Below are positions 25,797 through 33,372 of a stretch of DNA of 64,000 bases, piece after piece. This DNA is from JAHECW01 sp964641415 (lineage in GTDB: Bacteria > Acidobacteriota > Thermoanaerobaculia > Thermoanaerobaculales > Sulfomarinibacteraceae). The DNA is taken from contig CAZXMW010000001.1 in assembly GCA_964641415.1 (NCBI GenBank), forward strand, positions 186,001-250,000, in the 5' to 3' direction. The notes under the pieces are model-generated. The model ran no database searches and was not told the DNA's origin. It saw nothing but the letters and a program-made list of their open reading frames with translations. The position numbers were made by a program, and so were the translations under genes. The first letter of the stretch is position 1; each line of letters starts with the position of its first letter.

Positions 25797-27025
25797 TGCG
25801 GCTGGCTCGAAAGCTCCTTGATTCGGTGGAACCCCACTTCGATCGCGGCGGCAAGCTGTCGCTGTTCTACCCGGTCTACGAGGCGGCGGACACGCTGTTC
25901 TTCACCCCGGGCAAGGTCAACCGTGGATCCGTGCACGTGCGCGACGGTCTCGACCTGAAACGGATGATGATCTCGGTGGTCGTCGCGCTGGCGCCCATCG
26001 TTCTGTTCGCGATGTACAACACCGGGCTCCAGGCCCATCGGGCGATCGCCGCCGGGGCGACCCCGCTCGAGACCTGGCAGACCTCCGTCTACCAGGCGCT
26101 CGGTTTCGACTTCAGCACCGACCTGCTTGCATGCTTCGTTCACGGTGCGTTGTACTTCGTGCCGATCTTCGTGGTTTGCTTCGGCGTCGGCATCTCGATT
26201 GAGCTGGTCTTCGCCATGGTCCGGGGCCACGAGGTCAACGAGGGTTTCTTCGTGACCGGATTTCTGCTGCCCCTGACGCTGCCCCCGACCATCCCGCTGT
26301 GGCAGGTCGCGACCGGGATCGCGTTCGGGGTCATTATCGGCAAGGAGATCTTCGGCGGGACCGGCATGAACTTCCTCAACCCGGCCTTGACGGCAAGGGC
26401 ATTTCTGTTCTTCGCCTACCCGGCCGAGATCTCGGGCGACAAGCCGTGGATCGCGGCGAACTTCACCAACGTCGACGGGTTCACCGGGGCGACGTGGCTG
26501 GCGCGAGCCATGAGCTCGGGTCCCGAATCGCTGGGTTCGGTGGGGTCCGACGCGTGGTGGCAGGCCTTTGTCGGTCTGATTCCGGGCTCGATGGGCGAGA
26601 CCTCGGCCATGCTCTGCCTGGTCGGCGCCGCCATTCTGATTGCGACCGGCGTCGGTTCGTGGCGAACCATGGCCGGCGTCACACTCGGCACCGCGGCCGT
26701 GGTGCTGCTGCTCAACATGGTCAGCTCGGAGACCAACCCCGGCTTTGCGGTTCCGCTGCTGTGGCACCTGGTGATCGGGAGTTGGGCCTTCGGTACGGTC
26801 TTCATGGCCACCGACCCGGTGTCGTCGGCATTCACTGATCGTGGGCGTTGGCTTTACGGCGCCGGGATCGGCGTCATGGCGGTGCTGGTCCGCGTCGTCA
26901 ACCCGGCCTATCCCGAGGGCATGATGCTGGCCATCTTGTTCATGAACATGTTCGCACCCTTCATCGACTACTTCATCGTTCAATCGAACGTGAAACGGAG
27001 GTTGGCGCGAAATGCGGCAGCATAG
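25796..27025 (+). CDS. nqrB: Na+-translocating NADH:quinone reductase subunit B
   Basis: NqrB is an integral membrane subunit that holds riboflavin and a covalent FMN. The 409-residue product has about ten hydrophobic segments, and the FMN-accepting threonine is in the TGAT motif (GFTGATWL, Thr about residue 233). This matches the D/S-GAT target of ApbE. The GHEVNEGFFVTG and ALTARAFLFFAYP stretches are typical of NqrB/RnfD. Its ATG shares the A of the nqrA stop. Confidence 0.95.
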   Translation: MRLARKLLDSVEPHFDRGGKLSLFYPVYEAADTLFFTPGKVNRGSVHVRDGLDLKRMMISVVVALAPIVLFAMYNTGLQAHRAIAAGATPLETWQTSVYQALGFDFSTDLLACFVHGALYFVPIFVVCFGVGISIELVFAMVRGHEVNEGFFVTGFLLPLTLPPTIPLWQVATGIAFGVIIGKEIFGGTGMNFLNPALTARAFLFFAYPAEISGDKPWIAANFTNVDGFTGATWLARAMSSGPESLGSVGSDAWWQAFVGLIPGSMGETSAMLCLVGAAILIATGVGSWRTMAGVTLGTAAVVLLLNMVSSETNPGFAVPLLWHLVIGSWAFGTVFMATDPVSSAFTDRGRWLYGAGIGVMAVLVRVVNPAYPEGMMLAILFMNMFAPFIDYFIVQSNVKRRLARNAAA

Positions 27026-27800
27026 TACCGCCTACATCATCGCATTCGCCGCGCTGGTCTGCCTGGTGTGCTCCATCGTGGTCTCGACGTCGGCCGTGTC
27101 CCTGCGCCCGCTCCAGGTGGAGAACAAGGAGCTCGATCGCCAGAAACAGGTGCTTCGGGTCGCCGGTCTGCTCGAGCCCGGCGAAGCAGCAGACGCCGCG
27201 AAGATCAATCGCCTGTTCGACGAGAGCATCGACCCGCGGGTCGTCGAGCTCGCGACCGGCGCCTACGACGAGTCGGTCGACCCGTCAACCTATGATCAGC
27301 AGAAGGCGCTCAAAGACCCCGGTTCGAGTCGCCGAGCTGATGCCAACAACGCCGGCATCCAGCGCGTCCCGAACAAAGTGGTCGTCTACCACAAAATCGT
27401 CGACGGCGAGCTCGAGATGCTGATTCTACCCATCGAGGGCAAGGGGCTGTGGTCGACGCTGTACGGCTTCATCGCTCTGGCCCCCGACCTGGTGACCATC
27501 GAGGGCATCACCTTCTACCAGCATGGGGAAACGCCGGGCCTCGGCGGCGAGGTCGACAACCCGTCGTGGAAGGGCCTCTGGGAGGGCCGCAAGGCCTTCG
27601 ACCTCGACGGTGACGTGGCGATCCAGGTCATCAAGGGCCACGCCGGCCCCCCGGTCGAGGATCCATACCGCGTCGACGGCCTGTCGGGCGCTACGATCAC
27701 CGCCCGGGGCGTGTCGCATCTGGTGCGATTCTGGCTTTCGGAGAGCGGCTTCGGACCCTACATCGAGCAGATGGATGACGCGGGGGGAGGTGCCGCGTGA
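27012..27800 (+). CDS. nqrC: Na+-translocating NADH:quinone reductase subunit C
   Basis: NqrC is anchored by one N-terminal helix (about residues 7-27) and exposes a periplasmic domain with a covalent FMN. The acceptor is the Thr of SGATIT, about residue 228, in DGLSGATITARG, as in known NqrC proteins. The product has 262 residues. It overlaps nqrB by 14 bases and its stop overlaps the nqrD GTG by four bases. Confidence 0.95.
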   Translation: MRQHSTAYIIAFAALVCLVCSIVVSTSAVSLRPLQVENKELDRQKQVLRVAGLLEPGEAADAAKINRLFDESIDPRVVELATGAYDESVDPSTYDQQKALKDPGSSRRADANNAGIQRVPNKVVVYHKIVDGELEMLILPIEGKGLWSTLYGFIALAPDLVTIEGITFYQHGETPGLGGEVDNPSWKGLWEGRKAFDLDGDVAIQVIKGHAGPPVEDPYRVDGLSGATITARGVSHLVRFWLSESGFGPYIEQMDDAGGGAA

Positions 27801-28417
27801 ACCGGAAACAGAAAGCCGCCCTCCTCGACCCTCTGTTCAACGACAACCCCATCGCCATGCAGGTCCTCGGCATCTGCTCCGCCTTGGCGGTGACGACCAA
27901 GCTCGAAACCTCGGTGGTCATGTCGGCCGCGGTCATCGCGGTGTTGACCTTGTCGAACGTGTCGGTGTCGCTGATCCGCAACCTCATCCCACCGTCCATC
28001 CGAATCATCGTCCAGCTCACCATCATCGCGTCGCTGGTGATCCTGACTGATCAGATCCTGCAGGCGTTTCTGTACGACATCTCGAAGCAGCTGTCGGTTT
28101 TTGTCGGGCTGATCATCACCAACTGCATCATCATGGGCCGCGCCGAGGCCTACGCCATGCAGAACCCACCCAGCTACAGCCTGCTCGATGGGCTCGGCAA
28201 CGGTTTCGGCTACAGCCTGATTCTGATTGTGGTCGGGTTCTTCCGCGAGCTGGTCGGCGCCGGCAAGCTGTTCGGCCACCAGGTGCTGCCGGTGGTCACC
28301 GACGGGGGTTGGTACTACCCCAACGGTCTGTTCGTGCTGTCGCCGGGCGCTTTCTTCCTGATCGGGTTCTTCATCTGGTGGCTCCGAACGTGGAAGCCGG
28401 ACCTGCAGGAGGACTGA
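27797..28417 (+). CDS. nqrD: Na+-translocating NADH:quinone reductase subunit D
   Basis: NqrD is a six-helix membrane subunit that, with NqrE, coordinates an iron-sulfur centre between the two proteins. The 206-residue product has the conserved GICSALAVTTKLE segment (Cys about 29) and ITNCIIMGRAEA (Cys about 112), the cysteines expected at that centre. GTG 27797 overlaps the nqrC stop (GTGA). Confidence 0.95.
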   Translation: MNRKQKAALLDPLFNDNPIAMQVLGICSALAVTTKLETSVVMSAAVIAVLTLSNVSVSLIRNLIPPSIRIIVQLTIIASLVILTDQILQAFLYDISKQLSVFVGLIITNCIIMGRAEAYAMQNPPSYSLLDGLGNGFGYSLILIVVGFFRELVGAGKLFGHQVLPVVTDGGWYYPNGLFVLSPGAFFLIGFFIWWLRTWKPDLQED

Positions 28418-28418
28418 G

Positions 28419-29036
28419 ATGCTCGAACACTACCTCAGCCTCGCCGTCAAGGCCATCTTCATCGAGAACATGGCGCTCGCGTTCTTTCTCGGCATGTGCT
28501 CGTTCCTCGCGGTTTCGAAAAAGGTCGAGACCGCGCTCGGTCTGGGTGCGGCCGTGACCTTCGTGCTGACCATCACTGCGCCGCTCAACCAGCTGATCTA
28601 TCAGTACCTCCTGTCCGAAGGAGCGCTCACCTGGATCAGCCCCGGTCTCGCGAATGTGGATCTCAGCTTCGTCCGGTTTCTGGCGTTCATCGGCTCGATC
28701 GCGGCGTCGGTCCAGGTCGTCGAGATGACCCTCGATCGATACGTGCCCAAGCTGTACGCTGCGCTCGGCGTATTCCTGCCGTTGATCGCGGTCAACTGCG
28801 CCATTCTCGGCGGTTCCCTGTTCATGGTGGAGCGTGACTACACGCTGTCCGAGAGCGCGGTCTTCGGCTTCGGTTCGGGGGCCGGATTTTGGCTCGCCAT
28901 CGTCGCGTTGGCGGCAATCCGGGAAAAGATCGTCTACTCCGATGTGCCGCCGGCGCTGCGCGGGCTCGGAATCACGTTCCTGATCACCGGCCTGATGGCG
29001 ATCTGTTTCATGGCCTTCGCCGGCATCCAGCTCTAG
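28419..29036 (+). CDS. nqrE: Na+-translocating NADH:quinone reductase subunit E
   Basis: NqrE is the partner of NqrD with inverted topology. The 205-residue, six-helix product has IENMALAFFLGMCSFLAVSK (Cys about residue 27) and NCAILGGSLFMVERDY (Cys about 127), the two conserved cysteines. It starts one base after the nqrD stop. Confidence 0.95.
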   Translation: MLEHYLSLAVKAIFIENMALAFFLGMCSFLAVSKKVETALGLGAAVTFVLTITAPLNQLIYQYLLSEGALTWISPGLANVDLSFVRFLAFIGSIAASVQVVEMTLDRYVPKLYAALGVFLPLIAVNCAILGGSLFMVERDYTLSESAVFGFGSGAGFWLAIVALAAIREKIVYSDVPPALRGLGITFLITGLMAICFMAFAGIQL

Positions 29037-29048
29037 GAAGGGTCGAAG

Positions 29049-30275
29049 ATGCTCACCGTCATTCTCGGAGTCGCCGTCTTCGTGCTCGTCATCGTGGCGC
29101 TTGTCGTCGTGCTCATGGTCGCCAAATCGAAGCTGGTGGCTTCCGGTGACGTGACGATCACGATCAACGAAGATCCCGACAAGGCGCTCGTCACCCCGGC
29201 GGGTGGGACGCTGCTCAACACGCTGGCCGAGAACAAGATCTTCATCCCCTCGGCATGCGGTGGGAAGGGCACCTGCGGCGTCTGCAAGGTCGACGTTCTG
29301 TCGGGCGGCGGGGCGCTGCTGCCGACCGAGACCTCGCACATCAATCGCGGTGAGGCGCGCCGCGGCACCCGCTTGTCGTGCCAGGTCAAGGTCAAGCAGG
29401 ATCTGAAGATCGAGGTTCCGGCAGAGATCTTCGATGTGCGCAAGTGGCGCTGCACGGTCCGGTCCAACCGCAACGTCGCCACCTTCATCAAGGAGCTCGT
29501 GCTCGAGCTGCCCGAGGGCGACGAGGTCCCGTTCCGGGCCGGCGGCTACATCCAGATCGAGTGTCCGGCTCACGAGGTTCACTACTCCGACTTCGAGATC
29601 GAGGAGGAGTACCGAGGAGACTGGGACAAGTACGATATGTGGCGATTCGTGTCCAAGGTCGACGAGCCGGTGACCCGCGCCTACTCCATGGCCAACTACC
29701 CGGAGGAGAAGGACATCATCATGCTCAACGTGCGAATCGCGTCGCCGCCGCCCAACATGCCCGACGTGCCGCCCGGAATCATGTCGTCGTACATCTTCAG
29801 CCTCAAACCGGGCGACGAGGTCACGATCTCGGGGCCGTTCGGCGAGTTCTTCGCCAAGGACACCGATAATGAAATGGTGTTCATTGGCGGCGGCGCCGGC
29901 ATGGCGCCCATGCGGTCCCACATCTTCGATCAGTTTCGCCGGATGAGCACCGATCGCAAGGTCAGCTTCTGGTATGGAGCGCGCAGCCTGTGCGAGGCGT
30001 TCTACCAGGACGATTTCGACGCGATCGAAGCCGAGAACGACAACTTCGAGTGGCACTTGGCGCTCAGCGAGCCGCTGCCCGATGACGACTGGAACGGCCT
30101 CACCGGTTTCATCCACCAAGTGGTCTACGACAGCTACCTCAAGGACCATCCGGCCCCGGAGGACGTCGAGTACTATCTGTGCGGTCCGCCGATGATGAAC
30201 TCGGCCTGCATCCGGATGCTCACCGACCTCGGCGTCGAGCCTGAGAACATCGCGCTTGACGACTTCGGCGGGTAG
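29049..30275 (+). CDS. nqrF: Na+-translocating NADH:quinone reductase subunit F
   Basis: NqrF is the NADH-oxidising subunit with a 2Fe-2S cluster and FAD. The 408-residue product has one N-terminal helix (about 3-24), a ferredoxin domain with Cys70, Cys76, Cys79 and Cys111, the FAD motif RAYSMANYP and the NAD-binding segment GGGAGMAPMRSH. The cysteine positions agree with those known for the family. It follows nqrE after 12 bases. Confidence 0.97.
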   Translation: MLTVILGVAVFVLVIVALVVVLMVAKSKLVASGDVTITINEDPDKALVTPAGGTLLNTLAENKIFIPSACGGKGTCGVCKVDVLSGGGALLPTETSHINRGEARRGTRLSCQVKVKQDLKIEVPAEIFDVRKWRCTVRSNRNVATFIKELVLELPEGDEVPFRAGGYIQIECPAHEVHYSDFEIEEEYRGDWDKYDMWRFVSKVDEPVTRAYSMANYPEEKDIIMLNVRIASPPPNMPDVPPGIMSSYIFSLKPGDEVTISGPFGEFFAKDTDNEMVFIGGGAGMAPMRSHIFDQFRRMSTDRKVSFWYGARSLCEAFYQDDFDAIEAENDNFEWHLALSEPLPDDDWNGLTGFIHQVVYDSYLKDHPAPEDVEYYLCGPPMMNSACIRMLTDLGVEPENIALDDFGG

Positions 30276-30299
30276 TCCGGCAAGAGCGCGTTTCCGGTC

Positions 30300-31406
30300 A
30301 TGAGTCCCCGCACCGTCGAGCCCCCTCCGCTGCGCCGGATGATCATTCCGGCGCTGTTTGTCGGCGCCCTGTTCGCGGTCGTCTTCCTGCGCCAGCCCAA
30401 CGGTCCCGATCGCTCCGACCTCTGGGTCATCAGCGGTCCGAGCATGGGCACGCAGTACACCGTGAAAGTGGTACCTCCGGCGGCGAGCGATCTGACCGAG
30501 GACGATGTCGCTCGCGAGGTCCGCGGCGCCGTCGAGAACGTCAATCTCACCATGTCCACCTGGCTCGAGGACTCGGAGTTGAGCCGATTCAACCGGCACG
30601 GCACCGAGCCTTTCAGAGCCAGCGACGAGCTCATCGAGGTCATGGCCGAGGCCCGGCAGGTGGCCGAGCTGTCTGGCGGCGCGTTCGACGTCACGATCGG
30701 GCCGTTGGTCGATGCCTGGGGCTTCGGACCGACCGAGGTCAACGGACCCCCGACCACCGACACCATCGACGCACTGTTGGCCGCGACCGGCATCGACCTG
30801 CTCGAGGTCGATACCGAACGCTCGTTGCTGCGAAAAGTCGTGCCGACCCTGCGATGCGACCTGTCGGCGATCGCCAAAGGCTATGCCGTCGACAGGGCGG
30901 CTAAGCGCCTGCAGGCCCTCGGATGTGCCGATTACATGGTCGAGATCGGCGGCGAGGTGCGAACCTCCGGACGGAACTCGGACGGCTCGATCTGGCGGAT
31001 CGGCATCGAGCGGCCCGAGCTCGCTCGCGGCGAGCTATGGTCGGCGGTCGAGCTGGAAGATGCGGCCATGGCGACCTCGGGCGACTACCGCAACTTCTAC
31101 GTGCGCGAAGGATTTTTGATCTCGCACACCCTCGATCCACGAACCGGCCGACCGATCACCCACGGTCTGGCGTCGGTGTCGGTGATCGACCCGAGCTGCA
31201 TGACCGCTGATGCGTTGGCGACGGCGCTTAATGTTCTCGGCCCGGTGGAGGGGCGTGCGTTGGTCGAGCGTGCCGATCTCGCCGTCTTGTTCCTGGTTCG
31301 GAGCGAAGACGGCGAGCTCGAGGAGTGGGCGAGTGCGGCGTGGCGGCAGCGGTTCGCGAATCACGGCTCGCCGACGAGCGTTGAACTGGATGAGAACGGA
31401 CGATGA
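30300..31406 (+). CDS. apbE: FAD:protein FMN transferase (ApbE)
   Basis: ApbE attaches FMN to threonines of proteins such as NqrB and NqrC, using FAD as donor; the SGAT targets in both proteins are its substrates. The 368-residue product has an N-terminal membrane or signal segment (about 15-32), then SGPSMGTQYTVKV, ELSGGAFDVTIGPLVDAWGF (Mg2+ and FAD site) and SGDYRNFY with TLDPRTGRPITHGL. No lipobox Cys is present, so it is probably anchored by the first helix. It follows nqrF and overlaps nqrM (ATGA), which supports its role in this operon. Confidence 0.95.
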   Translation: MSPRTVEPPPLRRMIIPALFVGALFAVVFLRQPNGPDRSDLWVISGPSMGTQYTVKVVPPAASDLTEDDVAREVRGAVENVNLTMSTWLEDSELSRFNRHGTEPFRASDELIEVMAEARQVAELSGGAFDVTIGPLVDAWGFGPTEVNGPPTTDTIDALLAATGIDLLEVDTERSLLRKVVPTLRCDLSAIAKGYAVDRAAKRLQALGCADYMVEIGGEVRTSGRNSDGSIWRIGIERPELARGELWSAVELEDAAMATSGDYRNFYVREGFLISHTLDPRTGRPITHGLASVSVIDPSCMTADALATALNVLGPVEGRALVERADLAVLFLVRSEDGELEEWASAAWRQRFANHGSPTSVELDENGR

Positions 31407-31606
31407 CGACACTGATCCTCACCCTCGTGGTCTTCCTGGTCGCGGTGCTCTCCATGATTGCCGGCGTGATGATCACCGGCCGCAGCTTCAAGGGTTCGTG
31501 CGGCGGCCCCTCGTGTGACTGTGCCTCCGAAGGCCGTGAGCTGATCAGCTGCGACGAGCGAAGCGACGAGTGCGAGATTTGCCTGCCGGTGCTGCCGGGG
31601 CGGTGA
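31403..31606 (+). CDS. nqrM: NqrM-like (DUF539) Na+-NQR maturation factor
   Basis: NqrM is a small membrane protein that delivers iron for the NqrD-NqrE centre. The 67-residue product has one N-terminal helix (about residues 3-25), then the family hallmark SFKGSCGGPSCDC and further cysteines (ISCDERSDECEIC). The known NqrM pattern is a helix followed by KGSCGG and a Cys-rich tail, which fits. Its ATG overlaps the apbE stop and it is the last gene of the operon. It is longer at the Cys-rich end than the usual 60-80 residue range requires. Confidence 0.85.
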   Translation: MTTLILTLVVFLVAVLSMIAGVMITGRSFKGSCGGPSCDCASEGRELISCDERSDECEICLPVLPGR

Positions 31607-31857
31607 CGACCGCAGGGTCCGAAATCGAATCAGGTTCGGCACTCGAGTTCGTTTCAGCATCCAGACCCGAATCCGATCCCGCGTCGACCTGCCGCGCATG
31701 AAGGGTCTGCCGCACAAAGACGTACCGCCTTCAAAGATTTTGGCAACGAGCGCGCTGTGGACGTCGACGCTCTGCAGGCCCAAACATCGTTTGAGGGGGC
31801 AATCGCCGAGCCCGGTCGCGGTGAATCGTGGGCGCGAACCGGCTCCGAGGTGGCAGG
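31607..31857. other. Intergenic stretch after nqrM, no gene or terminator seen
   Basis: About 250 bases between nqrM and the hexamer array contain scattered CGAATC and GATCCCG units that look like the worn edge of the array. No hairpin plus T-run was found for the nqr operon. Confidence 0.5.
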
Positions 31858-32131
31858 CGGATACGGCTACGGCTCCGGCCACGGATATGGCCTCGGATAC
31901 GGCCACGGCCACGGCCACGGATCCGGCCACGGCCACGGATCCGGCCACGGCCACGGATCCGGCTACGGCCACGGATACGGATCCGGATCCGGCGACGGCC
32001 ACGGATCCGGCCACGGCCACGGCCACTGCCACGGATACGGCCACTGCCACGGATACGGCCACGGCCGCGGATACGGCCACGGCCGCGGATACGGCCACGG
32101 CTACGGATACGGCCACGGCCACGGCTACGAC
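31858..32131. repeat. Hexamer tandem array C (GGATAC/GGCCAC type)
   Basis: About 45 six-base units such as GGATAC, GGCCAC, GGATCC and GGCTAC lie between the 3' ends of nqrM and dusB. Read on the minus strand they become GTATCC, GTGGCC and GGATCC, so they share the GTATCC core with array B. The dusB C-terminus ends 14 bases from the array. Confidence 0.9.
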
Positions 32132-32144
32132 CACCGACGCGGGA

Positions 32145-33269
32145 TCACCCCCCGGAGACCGCGGGCCCTTCTTCGTCGGGTGGCGTGTCGTCGTCCAGAT
32201 TCTCCAGAAACCCGGCGGGCAGTGCGACCTTCTGGGTTCCGGGCCGTTTGCCGCGGCGCATGAGGTGGACATTGGTCGGGTAGGGCTCGTCGCGGTCGAT
32301 GCCGGCGAGCTCGATCGCGAGCCCGTCGAGGGTTTCGACCCTCATCAGCCGCTCGCGCAGGGCGGCACTGGAGGTGAAGCCCTTGGTGTACCAGCCGGCG
32401 TGACGGCGAAAGGCGAGCATGGAGGGACGTTCGGCCCCGAACCAGTCGACCAGGCGGCGGGCGTGCTCGATCATGATGTCGGCGACCTCGCCGAGAGTCG
32501 GGCCGGGACCCGGCTGCCGCCCGGCGAAGACGTCGACGAGATCGCGAAACAGCCACGGGCGGCCGAGACAGCCACGGCCGATGGCGACTCCGTCGCAGCC
32601 GGTCTGGTCGATCATCCGAATCGCGTCCTCGGCCTGCCAGATGTCGCCGTTGCCGAACACCGGGATCGAGGTCAGAGCCTGCTTGAGCTCGCCGATCGCC
32701 GACCACCTCGCGCTGCCGTCGTACAGCTGGGCCGCGGTCCGTGCGTGCAGCGTGACGGCGGCGCTGCCCTCGCCCTCGGCGATGCGTCCGGTTTCGAGGA
32801 AGGTCAACAGGTCGTCGTTGATGCCCATCCTGAACTTGAGAGTCACCGGCACGTCTTCGGCAGCATCGACCGCGGCGCGGACGATGCGCCGCAGCAGCCG
32901 CGGTTTGGCGGGAATCGCGGCGCCCCCGCCCTTGCGGGTGACCTTGCGTGCCGGACAGCCGAAGTTGAGGTCGATGTGGTCGACCCGGCCGTTCGAGACC
33001 AGCCAGCGCACCGCTTCGCCGACGTGGTGGGGATCGACGCCGTAGAGCTGCAGGCTCCTCGGGTGTTCATCGGGCCCGAAATCGGCCAGCTTGCGGGGCC
33101 TCGGGGCCCCTTCGACGAGCGGTCGGGCGGTGATCATCTCGCTGACGAAAAGCGCCGCGCCGAAACGGCGGCAGAGCGCACGAAACGGGTAGTTGGTGAT
33201 GCCGGCCATGGGCGCGAGCACCACCGGCGGCCTCAGCTCGATCGGTCCGATCTTCGTCGCTGTCGTCAT
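32145..33269 (-). CDS. dusB: tRNA-dihydrouridine synthase
   Basis: Dus enzymes use FMN and NADPH to reduce uridines in the tRNA D-loop. The 374-residue product shows PPVVLAPMAGITNYPFR, LYGVDPHHVGEAVRW, the catalytic Cys in NFGCPARKVTRKGGGAA, the KFRMGIND substrate block and VFGNGDIWQ, with a DusB-like C-terminal helical region. The last 20 residues are acidic and unlike other DusB tails, and the gene ends at a hexamer array, so the tail could have been remodelled by repeat growth. ATG 33269 starts directly at the barrel. Assignment to DusB rather than DusA or DusC is by overall similarity. Confidence 0.9.
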   Translation of the reverse strand: MTTATKIGPIELRPPVVLAPMAGITNYPFRALCRRFGAALFVSEMITARPLVEGAPRPRKLADFGPDEHPRSLQLYGVDPHHVGEAVRWLVSNGRVDHIDLNFGCPARKVTRKGGGAAIPAKPRLLRRIVRAAVDAAEDVPVTLKFRMGINDDLLTFLETGRIAEGEGSAAVTLHARTAAQLYDGSARWSAIGELKQALTSIPVFGNGDIWQAEDAIRMIDQTGCDGVAIGRGCLGRPWLFRDLVDVFAGRQPGPGPTLGEVADIMIEHARRLVDWFGAERPSMLAFRRHAGWYTKGFTSSAALRERLMRVETLDGLAIELAGIDRDEPYPTNVHLMRRGKRPGTQKVALPAGFLENLDDDTPPDEEGPAVSGG

Positions 33270-33324
33270 GCTCCGGCACCAGGCGTGACCGACCCATCTC
33301 CGGCATCGAAGATGGGTCGGTGAA

Positions 33325-33372
33325 CAATTTCTCAGAACTCAGAACTCAGAACTCAGAACTAAAAACTCAAAA
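33325..33372 (-). repeat. Tandem heptamer TGAGTTC repeats after the pepA stop codon
   Basis: On the minus strand, right after the pepA stop TAG, the sequence reads TTTTGAGTTTTTAGTTCTGAG and then three further TTCTGAG units. This is the third locus of the stop-proximal TTGAGTT repeat family (others at 13308-13340 and 22800-22900). Confidence 0.75.

Noticed and set aside
31698..33323. Large plus-strand frame through array C and dusB
   Set aside because: It is the shadow of the array and of dusB on the other strand; no ribosome site or known domain.
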